Shown here: positions 5,676 to 8,861 of the stretch, in pieces
Layout: each line of letters opens with the position of its first letter
How positions within the stretch are numbered: the first letter of the stretch is position 1
From: Pasteurellaceae bacterium
Lineage (GTDB): Bacteria; Pseudomonadota; Gammaproteobacteria; Enterobacterales; Pasteurellaceae
DNA: 8,861 bases
Direction: 5' to 3'
NCBI GenBank assembly: GCA_900756875.1
Contig: CAAELW010000122.1
Coordinates: 1 to 8,861 of the forward strand
Program-made: the position numbers and the translations under genes
Notes under the pieces: model-generated
What the model saw: only the letters and a program-made list of their open reading frames with translations
Databases searched by the model: none
Told to the model about the DNA's origin: nothing

Positions 5676-8600
5676 GTGAAAGACTTAGTTAAGTTTTTAA
5701 AAGCACAATCAAAAACCAGTGAAGATTTTGATGTGATTAAAATTGGGTTAGCTTCTCCAGACATGATCCGTTCTTGGTCATTTGGTGAAGTTAAAAAACC
5801 TGAAACAATCAACTATCGTACGTTCAAACCTGAGCGTGACGGTCTTTTCTGTGCACGTATTTTCGGGCCAGTAAAAGATTACGAATGTTTATGCGGTAAA
5901 TATAAACGCTTAAAACACCGTGGTGTGATTTGTGAAAAATGTGGTGTTGAAGTTACACAAACTAAAGTGCGTCGTGAACGTATGGGCCATATCGAATTGG
6001 CTTGCCCAGTTGCACACATTTGGTTCTTAAAATCACTCCCATCCCGTATCGGTTTATTACTTGATATGCCGTTACGTGATATTGAACGTGTGCTTTATTT
6101 TGAAATGTACATCGTGACCGAACCGGGTATGACCGATTTGGAACGTGGACAGTTATTAACTGAAGAACAATTCCTTGATGCAGAAGACCGTTGGCAAGAT
6201 GAATTCGAAGCGAAAATGGGTGCTGAAGCAATTCAAGATTTACTTAAAGGTATTGATCTTGAAGTGGAATGTGAAAAATTACGTGAAGAGTTACAAGAAA
6301 CTAACTCTGAAACAAAACGTAAGAAAATCACTAAACGCTTAAAATTATTAGAAGCTTTCCAACAATCTGGTAACAAACCAGAGTGGATGGTGATGACTGT
6401 ATTACCAGTACTTCCACCAGATTTACGTCCGTTAGTACCATTAGATGGTGGTCGTTTTGCAACTTCTGACTTGAACGATTTATATCGTCGCGTGATCAAC
6501 CGTAACAACCGTTTAAAACGTTTATTAGATTTAATCGCACCAGATATTATCGTGCGCAACGAAAAACGTATGTTACAAGAATCTGTTGATGCGTTATTAG
6601 ATAATGGTCGTCGTGGTCGTGCGATTACGGGTTCTAACCGTCGTCCATTGAAATCACTTGCGGATATGATCAAGGGTAAACAAGGTCGTTTCCGTCAAAA
6701 CTTATTAGGTAAACGTGTTGACTATTCTGGCCGTTCTGTAATCACTGTAGGTCCATACTTGCACTTACACCAATGTGGTTTACCGAAGAAAATGGCATTG
6801 GAATTATTCCGTCCGTTTATCTATGCAAAATTAGAAAGTCGTGGTTATGCAACCACAATTAAAGCGGCTAAGAAAATGGTTGAGCGTGAAGACGCGATCG
6901 TTTGGGATATCTTGGCAGAAGTTATTCGTGAGCACCCAATTCTATTGAACCGTGCACCGACACTTCACCGTTTAGGTATCCAAGCGTTTGAACCACTTTT
7001 AATCGAAGGTAAAGCAATCCAGTTACACCCACTTGTTTGTGCGGCGTTCAACGCGGACTTCGATGGTGACCAAATGGCGGTTCACGTACCATTAACACTT
7101 GAGGCTCAGTTAGAAGCACGTGCGTTAATGATGTCAACCAACAACGTACTTTCACCTGCAAACGGTGATCCAATTATCGTTCCATCACAAGACGTGGTGT
7201 TGGGTCTTTACTATATGACCCGTGAAAAAGTAAACGGTAAAGGCGAAGGCATGTTATTGCAAGATCCGCGCGAAGCTGAAAAAGCGTATCGCACAGGTGA
7301 AGCAGAATTACATTCTCGCGTTAAAGTACGTATTACTGAATATGTGAAAAATGAAGCTGGCGAATTCGAAGAGAAAACCACATTAACCGATACCACTATC
7401 GGTCGTGCAATCTTATGGATGATCGCGCCAAAAGGTATGCCTTATTCATTGTTCAACCAAACATTAGGTAAAAAAGCCATTTCTAAACTCATCAACGAAG
7501 CGTATCGTCGTTTAGGTTTGAAAGAAGCGGTAATGTTTGCTGACCATATTATGTATACCGGTTTTGCTTATGCTGCACGTTCTGGTTCTTCTGTGGGTAT
7601 CGACGATATGGTTATCCCAGAGAAAAAATACGAAATTATTTCTGCAGCGGAAGAAGAAGTGGCAGAAATTCAAGAGCAGTTCCAATCTGGTCTTGTAACA
7701 GCTGGCGAACGTTATAACAAAGTCATCGATATTTGGGCTGCGGCGAATGAGCGCGTAGCGAAAGCGATGATGGAAAACTTATCTCAGGAAGAAGTAATCA
7801 ACCGTGAAGGTAACCCTGAGAAACAAGCTTCTTTCAACAGCATCTTTATGATGGCTGACTCTGGTGCGCGTGGTTCTGCAGCTCAGATTCGTCAGTTAGC
7901 AGGTATGCGTGGTTTGATGGCGCGTCCAGATGGTTCGATCATCGAAACCCCAATTACAGCGAACTTCCGTGAAGGTTTGAACGTACTTCAGTACTTTATT
8001 TCAACCCACGGTGCGCGTAAAGGTTTGGCGGATACCGCATTAAAAACAGCAAACTCTGGTTACTTAACTCGTCGTTTAGTTGATGTAGCACAAGACTTAG
8101 TGATCGTTGAAGATGACTGTGGTACACACGAAGGCTTAGTCATGACTCCATTAATTGAAGGTGGTGATGAGAAAGTTCCACTTCGCGAATTAGTGTTAGG
8201 TCGTGTTGTAGCTGAAGATGTGTATAAACCAGGTACAGAAGAAGTCTTAATTGCACGTAACACTTTATTAGATGAAAAACTTTGTGATGTGTTAGATGCA
8301 AACTCAGTGGACAGCGTAAAAGTACGTTCTGTTGTAACTTGTGATACTGACTTCGGCGTATGTGCGAAATGTTATGGTCGTGACTTAGCGCGTGGTCACC
8401 TCATCAACCAAGGTGAAGCAGTGGGTGTTATCGCTGCTCAATCTATCGGTGAGCCAGGTACACAGTTAACCATGCGTACGTTCCACATCGGTGGTGCAGC
8501 TTCTGCAGCAGCGAAAGAATCTAGCGTACAAATCAAAAACAACGGTACTTTACACCTTGCTAACGCGAAATTCGTTGTTAATGACGAAGGTAAATTAGTG

Positions 8601-8861
8601 TTAACTTCTCGTAATACCGAATTAACCGTTACAGATGAATTTGGTCGTACGAAAGAACACTATAAAGTGCCTTACGGTACCGTATTAAATAAAGCGGACG
8701 GTCAAGAAGTATCAGCAGGTGAAACAGTGGCAAACTGGGATCCACATACCATGCCAGTTGTCTCTGAAGTATCAGGTTTTGTGAAATTCATCGATATCGT
8801 GGACGGTTTAACTGTAACTCGTCAAACTGATGAATTAACCGGTCTTTCTTCTATCGTCGTA
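5676..8861 (+). CDS. rpoC: DNA-directed RNA polymerase subunit beta' (partial, 3' end outside window)
   Basis: This is the largest RNA polymerase subunit, holding the catalytic magnesium. The frame is open for 1062 codons to the window edge with no stop; the E. coli protein is 1407 residues, so about a quarter is missing. The start is GTG 5676 ([20 protein letters not shown]), with AGGAG at 5664-5668 and seven bases between. The N-terminal zinc site is C71, C73, C86 and C89. The catalytic motif NADFDGD is at 459-465, with D461, D463 and D465. The bridge helix lies around 770-805 (ending [20 protein letters not shown]). The second zinc site has C889, C896 and C899, with the fourth Cys in EDDCGTHEG near 815. 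The trigger-loop residues are M933, R934 and H937. From about 944 the chain enters the gammaproteobacterial trigger-loop insert, where the window ends. Numbering is one above E. coli because of an extra residue near position 17. Confidence 0.99.
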   Translation, partial: MKDLVKFLKAQSKTSEDFDVIKIGLASPDMIRSWSFGEVKKPETINYRTFKPERDGLFCARIFGPVKDYECLCGKYKRLKHRGVICEKCGVEVTQTKVRRERMGHIELACPVAHIWFLKSLPSRIGLLLDMPLRDIERVLYFEMYIVTEPGMTDLERGQLLTEEQFLDAEDRWQDEFEAKMGAEAIQDLLKGIDLEVECEKLREELQETNSETKRKKITKRLKLLEAFQQSGNKPEWMVMTVLPVLPPDLRPLVPLDGGRFATSDLNDLYRRVINRNNRLKRLLDLIAPDIIVRNEKRMLQESVDALLDNGRRGRAITGSNRRPLKSLADMIKGKQGRFRQNLLGKRVDYSGRSVITVGPYLHLHQCGLPKKMALELFRPFIYAKLESRGYATTIKAAKKMVEREDAIVWDILAEVIREHPILLNRAPTLHRLGIQAFEPLLIEGKAIQLHPLVCAAFNADFDGDQMAVHVPLTLEAQLEARALMMSTNNVLSPANGDPIIVPSQDVVLGLYYMTREKVNGKGEGMLLQDPREAEKAYRTGEAELHSRVKVRITEYVKNEAGEFEEKTTLTDTTIGRAILWMIAPKGMPYSLFNQTLGKKAISKLINEAYRRLGLKEAVMFADHIMYTGFAYAARSGSSVGIDDMVIPEKKYEIISAAEEEVAEIQEQFQSGLVTAGERYNKVIDIWAAANERVAKAMMENLSQEEVINREGNPEKQASFNSIFMMADSGARGSAAQIRQLAGMRGLMARPDGSIIETPITANFREGLNVLQYFISTHGARKGLADTALKTANSGYLTRRLVDVAQDLVIVEDDCGTHEGLVMTPLIEGGDEKVPLRELVLGRVVAEDVYKPGTEEVLIARNTLLDEKLCDVLDANSVDSVKVRSVVTCDTDFGVCAKCYGRDLARGHLINQGEAVGVIAAQSIGEPGTQLTMRTFHIGGAASAAAKESSVQIKNNGTLHLANAKFVVNDEGKLVLTSRNTELTVTDEFGRTKEHYKVPYGTVLNKADGQEVSAGETVANWDPHTMPVVSEVSGFVKFIDIVDGLTVTRQTDELTGLSSIVV

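Noticed and set aside
8472..8861. Loss of similarity to a compact trigger loop after residue 944 of RpoC, suggesting an insertion or broken gene
   Set aside because: Gammaproteobacterial RpoC has a known insert of nearly 190 residues within the trigger loop at this point. The frame is intact to the window edge.

Overview
This window is a classic housekeeping locus, the rplJ-rplL-rpoB-rpoC operon: ribosomal proteins L10 and L7/L12 followed by the beta and beta' subunits of RNA polymerase. All four genes lie on the + strand. The last one runs off the right edge at about three quarters of its expected length. The organism is very probably a member of the Pasteurellaceae, close to Haemophilus or Aggregatibacter. 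The proteins are strongly gammaproteobacterial, including the lineage-specific inserts in RpoB and RpoC. The DNA is AT-rich, with TTA as the dominant Leu codon. The non-coding DNA carries several copies of the Haemophilus-type DNA uptake signal AAGTGCGGT. I cannot name the species.

Layout. Positions 1-308 are the upstream control region. It holds an uptake signal (2-10), a near-consensus sigma70 promoter (TTTACA 41-46, TATAAT 64-69, 17-base spacer) and a long 5' leader that folds into the L10-(L12)4 binding site. rplJ (309-800) and rplL (855-1226) follow, 54 bases apart. The 296-base rplL-rpoB spacer (1227-1522) is packed with inverted repeats. These include an attenuator-like hairpin at 1261-1288 and a run of seven T preceded by alternative stems built partly from uptake signals. 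rpoB (1523-5551) is complete. The 124-base rpoB-rpoC spacer contains a perfect 9-bp hairpin with a TTCG loop and a head-to-head pair of uptake signals. rpoC starts with GTG at 5676 and is open to the window end.

How it works together. One promoter drives all four genes. Free L10-L12 complex represses its own translation by binding the leader. Partial termination and RNA processing in the rplL-rpoB spacer would lower RNA polymerase subunit output relative to the ribosomal proteins, as in E. coli. All four proteins look intact and functional, with the canonical active-site and zinc-binding residues in place.

I see no mobile element, CRISPR array, tRNA, rRNA or foreign gene, and no sign of an undescribed protein system. 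The points worth a second look are all in non-coding RNA and DNA structure: an inverted repeat embedded in the promoter, competing stems ahead of rpoB, and uptake signals placed where they form RNA hairpins inside an essential operon.
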